A DNA stretch of 64,000 nucleotides. It comes from Rhizobium lentis (GTDB lineage Bacteria; Pseudomonadota; Alphaproteobacteria; Rhizobiales; Rhizobiaceae). The stretch is taken from positions 1-64,000 of the forward strand of contig NZ_CP071457.1 of the NCBI RefSeq assembly GCF_017352135.1, read 5' to 3'. Shown one piece after another: positions 17,574-25,713 of the stretch (its first letter is position 1; each line of letters begins with the position of its first letter). Below the pieces are notes generated by a model, which worked only from the letters and a program-made list of their open reading frames with translations, ran no database searches and was not told the DNA's origin. The position numbers and the translations under genes were made by a program.

Positions 17574-19519
17574 AGGGTTGTCTCCTCGAGATTGACGACA
17601 AAATCGGCCGATGTCCGTTGGAGATCGATCCTCGGCCACTCTTCCTGAATTCGCGACTGCCAGAGCCCTTCGACGGCGACCGGCGTGAGGCCTTTCCAGG
17701 TGTAGAAGGTGTGAAAGCGGTCCAGCAGCGTGTGCTGCGACGCTTCGACGAAGACAGCCATATCGACCTGTCCGCGGATCGACGCGTGCCCGGCAAAAAT
17801 GCCGTCCAGGAGGATGACCTCGGCATCTCGCGCGTCATAGGCGGTGGTGCCCCTAAGCTGGCCGCGGCTTGCCGCGTCATAACCGGGCGCTTCGACCTGT
17901 CCGGATCGGCGCAGGGTGCTGACGATCTCGGGATAGAGTTCTACCCTGCTGCGCTGTTCCGCGCTCATATCGGGGTTTCGATGTTCGAGCGGCACTATCC
18001 AGCGGTCGAGCTCCAGCCTCAGCACCCTGCGCCCTGCCTCCGAGAGGATGCGTTGAACGGCGTGCGCGAAAGTGCTTTTCCCCGAGCGGGAGCGACCGCA
18101 TATGCTGACGAGCAGCGGGCCGGTCGCATCTGGAAGACGGTCATCAATCGCTCTGAAGAGCGATTGCCCAATATCCCCGTAGCTGCATTGAAAGCGAACG
18201 GCGTCGTAGACCGTGTCGAAAATGAGATCGGCGTGCGGAATCGCTGTTTCGGTGGCGGGATAGCTCTTTTCATCGCGCAGGCCGTAACCGGTCCGCACAC
18301 CATAGGCCCAGATGCCTGCCTTGCGGCCCGCACCTATGTCGCGCAAACTGTCGCCGATGATGACGGATTTCGCTTTTTCGATGGGCAATTCCGCCATGGC
18401 CTGGCGGATCATCAGATCTCCCGGTTTGCGGCAAGCGCAGTCGATCTTGAGTTCGGCGACTTCGTTGGGAAATCCTTTGTCCGGATGGTGCGGACAAAAA
18501 TAGATACGGTCCAGCACGCCGCCGTCTTCGGCAAGCTCGGCCTCCAGGCGACCAAGAACATGATCCAGACCTGCTTCATCCAGCAGGCCTTTGGCGACCT
18601 GCGGCCTGTTGGTTACGGCAACCGCAAGGAAGCCGGCCTGGCGGGCGAGCCGCACCGCTTCGCCGGCTCGGCCGACCAGCTTCACCTGGTCGGGATGAAT
18701 GATCCCATGGCCGCCGACGTCTTCGTTGAGCACGCCGTCGCAATCGAAAAACACCGCGGGTCTTCGAACCGACAGATGGACGGCATGAACCCGTTCCTGC
18801 CGGAGATCCTCGGCCGCGGCGGCATGTCGGCTCGGAGAGCCGGTGTCCTTCATATATTCGGGCGTATCATAAATTGCGACAGGGATGGAACGCTCGAGGA
18901 GACCGGGAATGACATCATGGATCATGTCGGCCGGTTGCCCCGGCACGAGAGCCTCGAAAAACTGGCCGCAAGCCACGTACAAACCGGCCGGCACGAGATT
19001 GCGCCAATCCGCATCGCGCGGCGCCTTGCGGGGCAACAGGCGCTGGAGATAGCCGTTCTTTTGAACGACGATATCGGATGTCCGCGGATGATCGTTGGGG
19101 TGCGCAATGATCGTCAAGGCGGCAGGAAATTGCCGACGATGACGCGCGAGTGCCGACAGATCGATATCGAAAAGCATGTCGCCATAGACGATCAGCACGT
19201 CATCGGCGATCGTGTCCAAAGTCGTCAGGCATCCTGCCGTGCCGAGCGGGGACTTCTCGACGAAGACGTCGATCGTAATGCCGAGTTTTTCGGCTTCCGG
19301 GCCAAGGGCAGGCTCAAGCTGGCTGCCGAGATGGCCGCCGAGCACACGGACGTGCCGAACGCCTTCGCGGGCGAGGACGCGAATCTGCCTGAGAATGATC
19401 GGCACGCCATCAAGAGGCAGAAGAGCCTTGGGAATGACGTCGCCCGTCATGCTGCGCGCGCGGGTACCGAGGCCCCCGGCGATGATGATTGCCTCGCGGA
19501 TAGCGGTTTCAGAACCCAT
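17570..19519 (-). CDS. Three-domain fusion: sugar-phosphate nucleotidyltransferase + GmhB-like HAD phosphatase + P-loop kinase
   Basis: A 649-residue protein with three recognisable parts. Residues 9-245 are a sugar-1-phosphate nucleotidyltransferase (AGGLGTR 14-20, Lys31, metal-binding VYGD ending at Asp114), like HddC. Residues 254-445 are a HAD-IIIA phosphatase: FFDCDGVLN with Asp259/Asp261, TNRP at 303-306, and the Cys/His pattern CPHH...CACRKP (342-365), which matches the zinc site of GmhB heptose-bisphosphate phosphatases. Residues 465-649 resemble uridine-kinase-type P-loop enzymes, with Walker A GRSRSGKST at 475-483 and LLDGIFAGH. The reading frame is unbroken through both linkers. 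The ATG at 19519 overlaps the upstream epimerase end by 11 bases. Heptose phosphatase plus guanylyltransferase fits the GDP-heptose route; the substrate of the third domain is unknown. Confidence 0.88.
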   Translation of the reverse strand: MGSETAIREAIIIAGGLGTRARSMTGDVIPKALLPLDGVPIILRQIRVLAREGVRHVRVLGGHLGSQLEPALGPEAEKLGITIDVFVEKSPLGTAGCLTTLDTIADDVLIVYGDMLFDIDLSALARHRRQFPAALTIIAHPNDHPRTSDIVVQKNGYLQRLLPRKAPRDADWRNLVPAGLYVACGQFFEALVPGQPADMIHDVIPGLLERSIPVAIYDTPEYMKDTGSPSRHAAAAEDLRQERVHAVHLSVRRPAVFFDCDGVLNEDVGGHGIIHPDQVKLVGRAGEAVRLARQAGFLAVAVTNRPQVAKGLLDEAGLDHVLGRLEAELAEDGGVLDRIYFCPHHPDKGFPNEVAELKIDCACRKPGDLMIRQAMAELPIEKAKSVIIGDSLRDIGAGRKAGIWAYGVRTGYGLRDEKSYPATETAIPHADLIFDTVYDAVRFQCSYGDIGQSLFRAIDDRLPDATGPLLVSICGRSRSGKSTFAHAVQRILSEAGRRVLRLELDRWIVPLEHRNPDMSAEQRSRVELYPEIVSTLRRSGQVEAPGYDAASRGQLRGTTAYDARDAEVILLDGIFAGHASIRGQVDMAVFVEASQHTLLDRFHTFYTWKGLTPVAVEGLWQSRIQEEWPRIDLQRTSADFVVNLEETTL

Positions 19520-20450
19520 TCGCCAGGATCCGCTCGACGGCGAGTTCAACGGCTTCGGTCGACTTTCGCTTCGGCGTCCAGCCGAGAGCGACAAGCCGGC
19601 TTATGTCGTAGCTGAAGCGCGGCACGTCGCCCAGCCAGCCACGGTCTTCGCTGCCGTATTCGATAGCGGCTCCGGCCGCGACCTTCGAGACTACGATCTC
19701 GGCGATATCCCGAACAGATGTTTCGCCGATGCCGCTGGCGTGAAATACCTCATAGGCGCCAAGCGCCTTGTTCCATGCGAGGAGAATCGCATCCACCAGA
19801 TCACCGACATAGAGATAGGGTTTTGTCTGCATTCCATTGCCGAGTACCTGAAGTCTCGTCGGATCGTCCCTCAGCCTGTTGATGAAATCGTAGATCGCGC
19901 CGTGTGTGGAGCGTTCCCCAACCACATTCGGAAAGCGCAGCACGAGCGTCTTGATGCCGAATGACAGCGCATAGACGGACAAATAGGCTTCCGCAGCAAG
20001 CTTGCTGGCGCCATAGAACGAGATCGGCCGCAGCGGGCCGTGATTTTCGTGAATGTTGCCTTCGGCTTCGCCGAACACGGCGGAAGTGCTGGCGAAGAAA
20101 AGCCTGCCGACACCATGCTTGCGCATGATGGCAAGCAGCGTCGTCGTCGTCAGCTGGTTCAGCTGCAGGTCCAGTTCCGTATTGGCGTTGCCTGCGGCAA
20201 TATCGGAATTGGCGGCGAGATGGAAAACGGCATCAGGACGATCCGTCGCGACGAGCTGGTCCATGCCCTCGCGATCGAGCATATCCAGCTTTTGGAAGCG
20301 GAAATCCGGCCGGCCCAGCAGATGATCTATATTCCGCATGCGGCCAAGATGAAGATTGTCGATTGCGGTTACCCGATAACCCGAATCCAGAAGGCGATCG
20401 CAGAGATGGCTGCCGATAAATCCGGCCCCTCCCGTTACCAAGGCATGCAT
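19509..20450 (-). CDS. NAD-dependent nucleotide-sugar epimerase/dehydratase
   Basis: A 313-residue extended SDR with TGGAGFIGSHL (6-16), NLHLGRM, the family DAVFHLAANSD, and a catalytic YGASK. A Ser/Thr triad member probably lies in FFASTSAVFGE. Length and motifs fit GalE/Gne/heptose-epimerase type enzymes acting on an NDP-sugar. The chosen ATG (MHALVTGGAG) puts the nucleotide site at the usual distance from the N terminus; about 90 codons of open frame further upstream overlap the neighbouring membrane-protein gene and are not credible. It probably modifies the GDP-sugar made by the next gene. Confidence 0.88.
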   Translation of the reverse strand: MHALVTGGAGFIGSHLCDRLLDSGYRVTAIDNLHLGRMRNIDHLLGRPDFRFQKLDMLDREGMDQLVATDRPDAVFHLAANSDIAAGNANTELDLQLNQLTTTTLLAIMRKHGVGRLFFASTSAVFGEAEGNIHENHGPLRPISFYGASKLAAEAYLSVYALSFGIKTLVLRFPNVVGERSTHGAIYDFINRLRDDPTRLQVLGNGMQTKPYLYVGDLVDAILLAWNKALGAYEVFHASGIGETSVRDIAEIVVSKVAAGAAIEYGSEDRGWLGDVPRFSYDISRLVALGWTPKRKSTEAVELAVERILANGF

Positions 20451-20482
20451 GTCGGCAGCTCCATATGATCTGTTAAGGCTCT

Positions 20483-21442
20483 TCAGAGCGCTTTGATCTT
20501 TCCCGAATGAGGACGCGAAAGGACGAATACACCACCGGCCAAGCCGACCACAAGCTGCAACAGGCCGAAAACCACCGACAGTGTTGCGGCGTCCGTCGTG
20601 CCGATGCCGAACACGGCGAGCGAAATGATCATGCCGCCTTCGCGCAGGCCCCATCCTCCGACGGAAATGGGAACCATGGCGATCAATAGCACTGGCGGGA
20701 ACGCGGCTGCCGCCTGGCCCCAATCGAGCGGGAGGCCAAGACCGCGAACCAGGATTTCAAGTGTTACGACGCTCACTCCGTGAATGACGAGGGTCAACAG
20801 AAATATACTGAACGTTCTCCGATGGCTCAGAAAAGTCGCGAGCGCGTCGCTCAGGGCGTGCAGCTTTTCCGGAAGAAAACGAATGAACAATCGCCGACGC
20901 CAGCTGAAGACCACGGCCGATGCGACTGTTCCCGCGACGCCAAGGGCCGTGAGTTCGGCCAGATAGGGGATTGGAAAGGCGTGTCCGTAAAAGGCGCGCA
21001 TGATGATCAGCCCGATCAGCGCAACGACCGCCAGCCCGAAAAGAGTGAGGATACGGTCCATAACGACGCCCAACGTCGCTTCCTTTATCGTCAGGCCATA
21101 GTTGATGGCCCCAAATATGCGGGCGGCATCGCCTGGAATGGGACTTGGAAGAGCCTGATTGTAGAAGAGACTTTCCATGAAGAGTTTCATGGCGCCTATC
21201 ATCTTCAGCCTTTGCCCGATCATGTCAGTCAGAAGGCACCACCGCCACGCCGAAAGCAGGGCCTGCAGGAGAAGCAGGACGATGCTGACTGAGATGGTCG
21301 TCACCGGCAGGCTGCGGACCGCTGCCCACCCTTCTGCGAAATCGACCCTGCGTGCGATCCATATGACGAGGCCAAGCGCCACGGCCACTTTCAGAACTGG
21401 TATGGCGACGCGAAGCCATGCTCGGGGGGAAGAAGGAGTCAC
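20483..21442 (-). CDS. Flippase-like membrane protein (lysylphosphatidylglycerol synthase TM region, UPF0104/PF03706)
   Basis: A 319-residue polytopic protein with about eight hydrophobic segments, beginning KVAVALGLVIWIARRVDF. Characteristic marks are NQALPSPIPGDAARI near residue 95 and the VPISVGGWGLREG motif near residue 258, both typical of PF03706 membrane proteins. Members without the synthase domain have been proposed as lipid or lipid-linked-sugar flippases. Its ATG overlaps the stop of the large membrane protein gene by four bases. With a GT2 and a GT-C-like protein beside it, flipping of a polyprenyl-phosphate sugar is the likely role, as inference. Confidence 0.8.
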   Translation of the reverse strand: MTPSSPRAWLRVAIPVLKVAVALGLVIWIARRVDFAEGWAAVRSLPVTTISVSIVLLLLQALLSAWRWCLLTDMIGQRLKMIGAMKLFMESLFYNQALPSPIPGDAARIFGAINYGLTIKEATLGVVMDRILTLFGLAVVALIGLIIMRAFYGHAFPIPYLAELTALGVAGTVASAVVFSWRRRLFIRFLPEKLHALSDALATFLSHRRTFSIFLLTLVIHGVSVVTLEILVRGLGLPLDWGQAAAAFPPVLLIAMVPISVGGWGLREGGMIISLAVFGIGTTDAATLSVVFGLLQLVVGLAGGVFVLSRPHSGKIKAL

Positions 21443-23412
21443 GAGGGCCGATCCGCGTCGAAGCGGTATAGCTTCCAGCCGAAGCGATCCGTCAATATCA
21501 GTGAGGAACGAGGCATCATACGGGCTATCACGCTGTTGGCCATCGCGATCTTGTCTTCGCCAATGCGTTCGGCGAGGAAAGCGCTGCCGGCATCGGGGGG
21601 AATGATGAAGTAAGCTATCTGATTGGCTTTGATGAAAGCATCGATATCTGTACCCGGTGCCGGCAGGACGTAGCGCGGCAATTGCCAGCCGCCATCGCGG
21701 CCGCCGTTGTAAGCCGCGGACAATAAGGTATTGGCCGTATCGAAAGGTTGAAACACGGTTCGCAGGTCGTGATCTGCGATATAGCGGTACATGAAATACG
21801 CTTCGCGATGGCTCTCCATGTATTTATCGACGCTGATCATCCCGAGCACGACGTCGAAGTCTTTCGCCTTGACGGGGTCAATGTCGCTACCGCCCATTCG
21901 ATTCCAATGGGAAATCCAGAGCCCTCCGGCCAGCAAGCCTATGATCACCGGGCTGGCGACCATGCATGCTGGCGAAGAGGCAATTTTGGCAAGCGGGGCT
22001 ATCTGCGGCAGCACTCGTCGGTCGAGCCATTGATCCAGCCGCTCGCGAACCAGGGAGGCGCCGATAAAGCCGGTCGAAAAGAAAAGCAGATAGGCCGGCG
22101 TTGCCCACCTGATATGATTGAACATGACGGTGTACCATATCACGAACATGGCAACGACAATCGCTGCGAGGAATGCGATGCGCCGGAAAGCCACTGCCAG
22201 ACCGGCCAGTATCAAAGCGAGAGCGACGAAAGCATTCGGCTTGTTGGCGAGAAACCAGTCGTAAAGGATGTAGAGGAAGTCGTGCCAGCCTTGCAGCGTT
22301 GCAAGGTTCGTCACGAAGTGCCGGTCGGCGGGATCGAAGGCCCTGCCCAGTTCGAGCATGTAATCCGCCATCCAGGCATCGGTGAGGCCCGGATGCCCGA
22401 ACATGAAGGGATAGATCGGATTGCCCAGGACGATCAGGTTTTTCGCATACCAATAACCGGCGATTGCGAGGAATGCGCCGAGGCATGACAGAAGGAGCGG
22501 CAGTGATATCCTTCCCTTGAGAAGCATCGGTATCAATGCAAGCCCCATGAGGCCAACCATCTGCAGTTCCGTATATTTCCCGCCGACCGCTCCCCCTAAC
22601 GCGAGCGCGCAATGAAAAAGCTCCGCCGGGCGCCGGCTTTCCAAATAACGCCACAGGAAAAGCACGGCTGCGACTGAGAAACACGACCGCGCCAGGTCCG
22701 TCATCGGTTCGCCGACGCTTCCCCTGAAGAAGGGAGTGATGAGGATAAGAGCGGCCACCAGGAAAAACCCGCATGCCCGCCAACGACTGGCGCAGCTTGA
22801 AAGCAGGAACAGAAATCCGAAGAAAATCGCGATATTCATGATCGCCGCGCCGGTCCAGTGACCGCTTACCATCATGACGAGAGCAAACAGCAGATTGAAG
22901 AAGAGCGGGATATTGCCGTAGAAGGGATGGTCAATCTGCGGTGACACAAAGCCGGCGTGATCGATGATGCTGTTCGCCAGAGGGATATGGAAAACCCATA
23001 CGTCGGCAACGCTGGGCGGAAATAGGGACAGGACGCTCCACACATAGCAAAGTATGAGGCATGTGAGGGCTGCAAGCGCTGGAAGCGGATTTCCGTTTTT
23101 CACCTCTGCGGCGATTTTGCGAATCAGCGAAGCCAGGTCGCAAAGAACGGCGACGAGATCGCGCCGCCGCCAAACCATCGAGACAGCCACGATGGGAAGG
23201 ACGACTTCCCATCTCAAGCCATGAAATGCGCCAAGAAAGGTGGCGCCGCCGCCAGCAATCGTCAGAGCCGGCAAAATACCGCTGAGCAGAAAGTCGGTGC
23301 CGTCGCGGAAGGGCTGATTGCACCGTCGGTTGAGCCAGGCAGCGATGCCTCGGTCGATCACGAGGCCCCATAATATTATGGACAGAACCGTGCACCAGCC
23401 GACGATCATCAT
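21439..23412 (-). CDS. Large polytopic membrane protein, GT-C-like
   Basis: A 657-residue protein with some eleven to thirteen hydrophobic segments in the first 480 residues and a soluble, presumably periplasmic, C-terminal part. An early loop reads SVADVWVFHIPLANSII, followed by an aromatic/His-rich stretch (SPQIDHPFYGNIPLF). This arrangement, an acidic residue in the first large periplasmic loop of a multi-helix protein, resembles GT-C enzymes such as ArnT/PMT that use polyprenyl-phosphate sugars. No family was recognised with certainty. It overlaps the flippase-like gene and lies 16 bases after the GT2 gene, which supports a shared pathway. Confidence 0.6.
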   Translation of the reverse strand: MMIVGWCTVLSIILWGLVIDRGIAAWLNRRCNQPFRDGTDFLLSGILPALTIAGGGATFLGAFHGLRWEVVLPIVAVSMVWRRRDLVAVLCDLASLIRKIAAEVKNGNPLPALAALTCLILCYVWSVLSLFPPSVADVWVFHIPLANSIIDHAGFVSPQIDHPFYGNIPLFFNLLFALVMMVSGHWTGAAIMNIAIFFGFLFLLSSCASRWRACGFFLVAALILITPFFRGSVGEPMTDLARSCFSVAAVLFLWRYLESRRPAELFHCALALGGAVGGKYTELQMVGLMGLALIPMLLKGRISLPLLLSCLGAFLAIAGYWYAKNLIVLGNPIYPFMFGHPGLTDAWMADYMLELGRAFDPADRHFVTNLATLQGWHDFLYILYDWFLANKPNAFVALALILAGLAVAFRRIAFLAAIVVAMFVIWYTVMFNHIRWATPAYLLFFSTGFIGASLVRERLDQWLDRRVLPQIAPLAKIASSPACMVASPVIIGLLAGGLWISHWNRMGGSDIDPVKAKDFDVVLGMISVDKYMESHREAYFMYRYIADHDLRTVFQPFDTANTLLSAAYNGGRDGGWQLPRYVLPAPGTDIDAFIKANQIAYFIIPPDAGSAFLAERIGEDKIAMANSVIARMMPRSSLILTDRFGWKLYRFDADRPS

Positions 23413-23428
23413 AGCCCCTTCGTCGATC

Positions 23429-24667
23429 TTATCCCGCGAGAGGCGGCACAGGCTTCTTGATTGGCAGCATAACCCCGAGTGCTCGTATCATGAGCCCTGA
23501 TATAAAGATCTGGAACGCCGTGATGATAAGCCACAGCCCGAAGACAGCCCAGTTGGTCTCGATGCCGATCTCAGGCAGCACATATCCGTTCCCGACATAG
23601 GAATCGAACAGCGGAACCGCCAGCAAAACCCCTGCCAGAACGGCGATAACCGATCCCCAAATCGTTGCGTTGTAAGGAAGGATCCGCTCGAAGCGAGGCT
23701 GCACATGTCCCGAATAGTCAAATATCACCCGGCCGATCGCTGCCGAAACCAGCATTGATTGACCAAGGACGGCCAGAGCCATCGCAAACAGCATGGCGTT
23801 CGACGAGAACCGTACGCCCCCTATGGACATAGGTCCGGCGAGCAACGGCAACATTATGATCAAGCCGAGGGCCAGAAGCAGGAAACCCGGCCAAATCAAA
23901 AAGAAATCGAAGCCGTAGACAAACATTGCCTGCAGATTGCGCCAGCCCGCGCGCCAAGGTTCCATCCAGCCTCGGCGCTTCATGTGGCTCAGCCGGCCTT
24001 CCGGATCCTTCAGGAAGTGAATCGGCACCTCGGTCGTCCGAAGCTCCATGTGTACGGACTTCAGCACCATTTCCGAGGCGTATTCCCACCCTTGCGAGCG
24101 CAGATCCATGCGAAGCAATGCATCGACGCTGATGCCCCGCATGCCGCAATGGATGTCGGAAAAGCGGCTGCCGAACATGCGATTGAGAATCCACGTTGTC
24201 AGGGGCGTTCCGAAATAACGATGCAGCGGCGGCATCGCATTGTCCTCGATCGAGCCCTTGAACCGCGAACCCATGACGAATTCATTTCCCTTCCGGAACG
24301 CGTCGATGAACGGCGCAATCTGGCGAAAATCATAGGTGCAGTCCGCATCCCCCATGATGATGAACTTGCCCCGGACGAAGGGAATGGCATCGATGTAGGC
24401 TCTGCCCAAGCCGCGTTTCGGCGTTCGCAACACGCGCGCACCCCTCTCGCGCGCGATTTCCGGCGTGCGATCGGTCGAACTGTCGACGATGAGGATTTCC
24501 ACCGCCGCTCCACTTGCCGCGATGCCTTGACGGCACCAGTCGACGAAGGTTCCGATCGTCAATTCCTCGTTGAGCGAGGGGACGAGGATGGTGACTTCCG
24601 GGGCAGTCACGTCGTCGTCGGGCGTTAGGAGCGTCAATTCCGGATCGTGGGTATGGGGGAAATTCAT
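23429..24667 (-). CDS. GT2 family glycosyltransferase with C-terminal membrane helices
   Basis: A 412-residue family-2 glycosyltransferase. VTILVPSLNEELTIG (about 21-35), EILIVDSSTDRTPEI, and the metal-binding GDADCTYDF are clear. After the catalytic part, four hydrophobic segments follow (for example FLLLALGLIIMLPLLAG and FGLWLIITAFQIFISGLMI). This layout is that of GtrB/DPM-type enzymes that make polyprenyl-phosphate sugars at the cytoplasmic face. The ATG lies 16 bases after the isomerase stop; its ribosome-binding site is weak. It could be a heptosyl-phosphoprenol synthase, judged from the neighbours. Confidence 0.85.
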   Translation of the reverse strand: MNFPHTHDPELTLLTPDDDVTAPEVTILVPSLNEELTIGTFVDWCRQGIAASGAAVEILIVDSSTDRTPEIARERGARVLRTPKRGLGRAYIDAIPFVRGKFIIMGDADCTYDFRQIAPFIDAFRKGNEFVMGSRFKGSIEDNAMPPLHRYFGTPLTTWILNRMFGSRFSDIHCGMRGISVDALLRMDLRSQGWEYASEMVLKSVHMELRTTEVPIHFLKDPEGRLSHMKRRGWMEPWRAGWRNLQAMFVYGFDFFLIWPGFLLLALGLIIMLPLLAGPMSIGGVRFSSNAMLFAMALAVLGQSMLVSAAIGRVIFDYSGHVQPRFERILPYNATIWGSVIAVLAGVLLAVPLFDSYVGNGYVLPEIGIETNWAVFGLWLIITAFQIFISGLMIRALGVMLPIKKPVPPLAG

Positions 24668-24683
24668 GCGCGTGATATGGCTC

Positions 24684-25310
24684 TTAGGAAAGGCTGGGCG
24701 GGACGAGCCCGCAGGAAAAATCCAATATGGCGTGGCAGATCGCCAGATGGGCAATCTCTACATAGCCATATTGATCGGAAGCGACGTAAAAGTTCAGATC
24801 ACCGAGCGCGCGCAGCGGATTGCCCGGAGCGAAGCCGCTCAAGGTGATAACGGAGCCGCCTTTTTCGCGGGCGGTGCGGACGGCCTTGGTAATGCTTTCC
24901 GATCTGCCTGAACTGCTGATCGCAACCAACAGGTCCCCGTCATTCGCATGCATTTCGATCTGCTTTGCAAAGACGTTCTCATAGCCGAGGTCGTTCGAGA
25001 GGCAGGTCAGCGTCGCGCCGTCGTTCATCGCCATGGCGCGGAGTCCGCCGTTTTTGGAGTAGTCCGTCGCCATATGGCTGGCAATGGCCGCGCTGCCGCC
25101 GTTGCCGATGAAGATGATTTTGCGGCCGGCGTCATGGGTAGCACGGGCGAGCTGCATGGCCTCACTCATCGCAGTTGCATAATCCAGGCTTTCGTCGCCC
25201 GGCCGCGACGCGGCTGCATTCACGAGAACATGGCGGAGAAATGTAAAATAGCGATCGAGATCGCCGGTCGTCACGCCAAGCTCCGAAGATATGGTCTGGT
25301 TGTGCGACAT
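24684..25310 (-). CDS. Phosphoheptose isomerase-like SIS-domain protein (GmhA type)
   Basis: A 208-residue SIS-domain protein with IFIGNGGSAAIASHMATDYS (about 49-68), CLSNDLGYENVFAKQIE and VAISSSGRSESI, closely following GmhA. The C-terminal HLAICHAILDF places His residues as in the GmhA active site. GmhA converts sedoheptulose 7-phosphate to D-glycero-D-manno-heptose 7-phosphate, the entry step for both ADP- and GDP-heptose. It is the first gene of the minus-strand cluster, so the cluster starts with pathway entry. SIS proteins of DiaA type look similar, but the neighbouring HddA-, GmhB- and HddC-like parts favour heptose. Confidence 0.85.
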   Translation of the reverse strand: MSHNQTISSELGVTTGDLDRYFTFLRHVLVNAAASRPGDESLDYATAMSEAMQLARATHDAGRKIIFIGNGGSAAIASHMATDYSKNGGLRAMAMNDGATLTCLSNDLGYENVFAKQIEMHANDGDLLVAISSSGRSESITKAVRTAREKGGSVITLSGFAPGNPLRALGDLNFYVASDQYGYVEIAHLAICHAILDFSCGLVPPSLS

Positions 25311-25559
25311 GCTGGTTCAACCCCTACACCTTGGAAATTGGGGCGTCCTTAAAGACTAAATGATACAAAGGCAAGTTGTCCGGGCGCCTCTTTCGAAGGT
25401 TGTTAACGCGTGTCACGGCTTTGCAACTGGCGGTTTTTTCTCAAGCATCCCGGCGAGATTATCCTGAGACGGTCCGAGATCGCTCCTTGCCTTTCGCGCT
25501 CGTCTCTCCGGCATTTAATGTGAACTGCGCGGCGGGCGCGTCTGACAAAGCCTCGCCGT

Positions 25560-25676
25560 TCAATTGCCGATCGCGGCGATAGCGCCAATCTCAACAGTGA
25601 ATTCCGGCACCGCATGTCTTGCTTCGACGGTGGCGCGCGCCGGCGCGTGGCCCGATCGCACCCAGGCGTCCCGGGC
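25560..25676 (-). pseudogene. C-terminal remnant of a RidA (YjgF) family gene
   Basis: Reading leftward, an open stretch of 38 codons with no start encodes [20 protein letters not shown] then [13 protein letters not shown] before TGA. This matches the C-terminal end of RidA/YjgF-type enamine deaminases (GxxPARxTVE...VEIxAIAAI). An in-frame TAA (25677-25679) cuts it off upstream, and the rest of the gene is missing. The whole gap 25311-25713 otherwise shows only low-information sequence and the hairpin at 25691-25711. It is likely a deletion or insertion scar where the glycan cluster meets the rhamnosidase operon. Confidence 0.7.
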
Positions 25677-25690
25677 TTAGGATTGCTCTT

Positions 25691-25711
25691 CCGGGTGGGG
25701 CTTTTACCCGG
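25691..25711 (-). terminator. Hairpin behind the sugar ABC transporter operon
   Basis: CCGGGT (25691-25696) and ACCCGG (25706-25711) can pair across a nine-base loop, starting two bases beyond the stop codon of the ATPase gene. No T-run follows on the minus strand, so termination strength is doubtful. Confidence 0.4.
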
Positions 25712-25713
25712 TC

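Noticed and set aside
17555..19615. Long open frame (686 codons) on the plus strand opposite the three-domain fusion
   Set aside because: It mirrors the codon bias of the minus-strand gene, has no recognisable motifs, and overlaps a gene with clear catalytic signatures; typical of high-GC DNA.
24684..25310. Reading the SIS protein as DiaA (replication initiation) rather than a heptose isomerase
   Set aside because: DiaA is similar in sequence, but the gene heads a cluster with HddA-, GmhB- and HddC-like parts, and the C-terminal HxxxxxH segment fits GmhA.
25376..25582. Possible 68-residue protein on the plus strand in the gap after the isomerase gene
   Set aside because: No ribosome-binding site or motif, and it overlaps the RidA remnant, whose minus-strand reading is meaningful.
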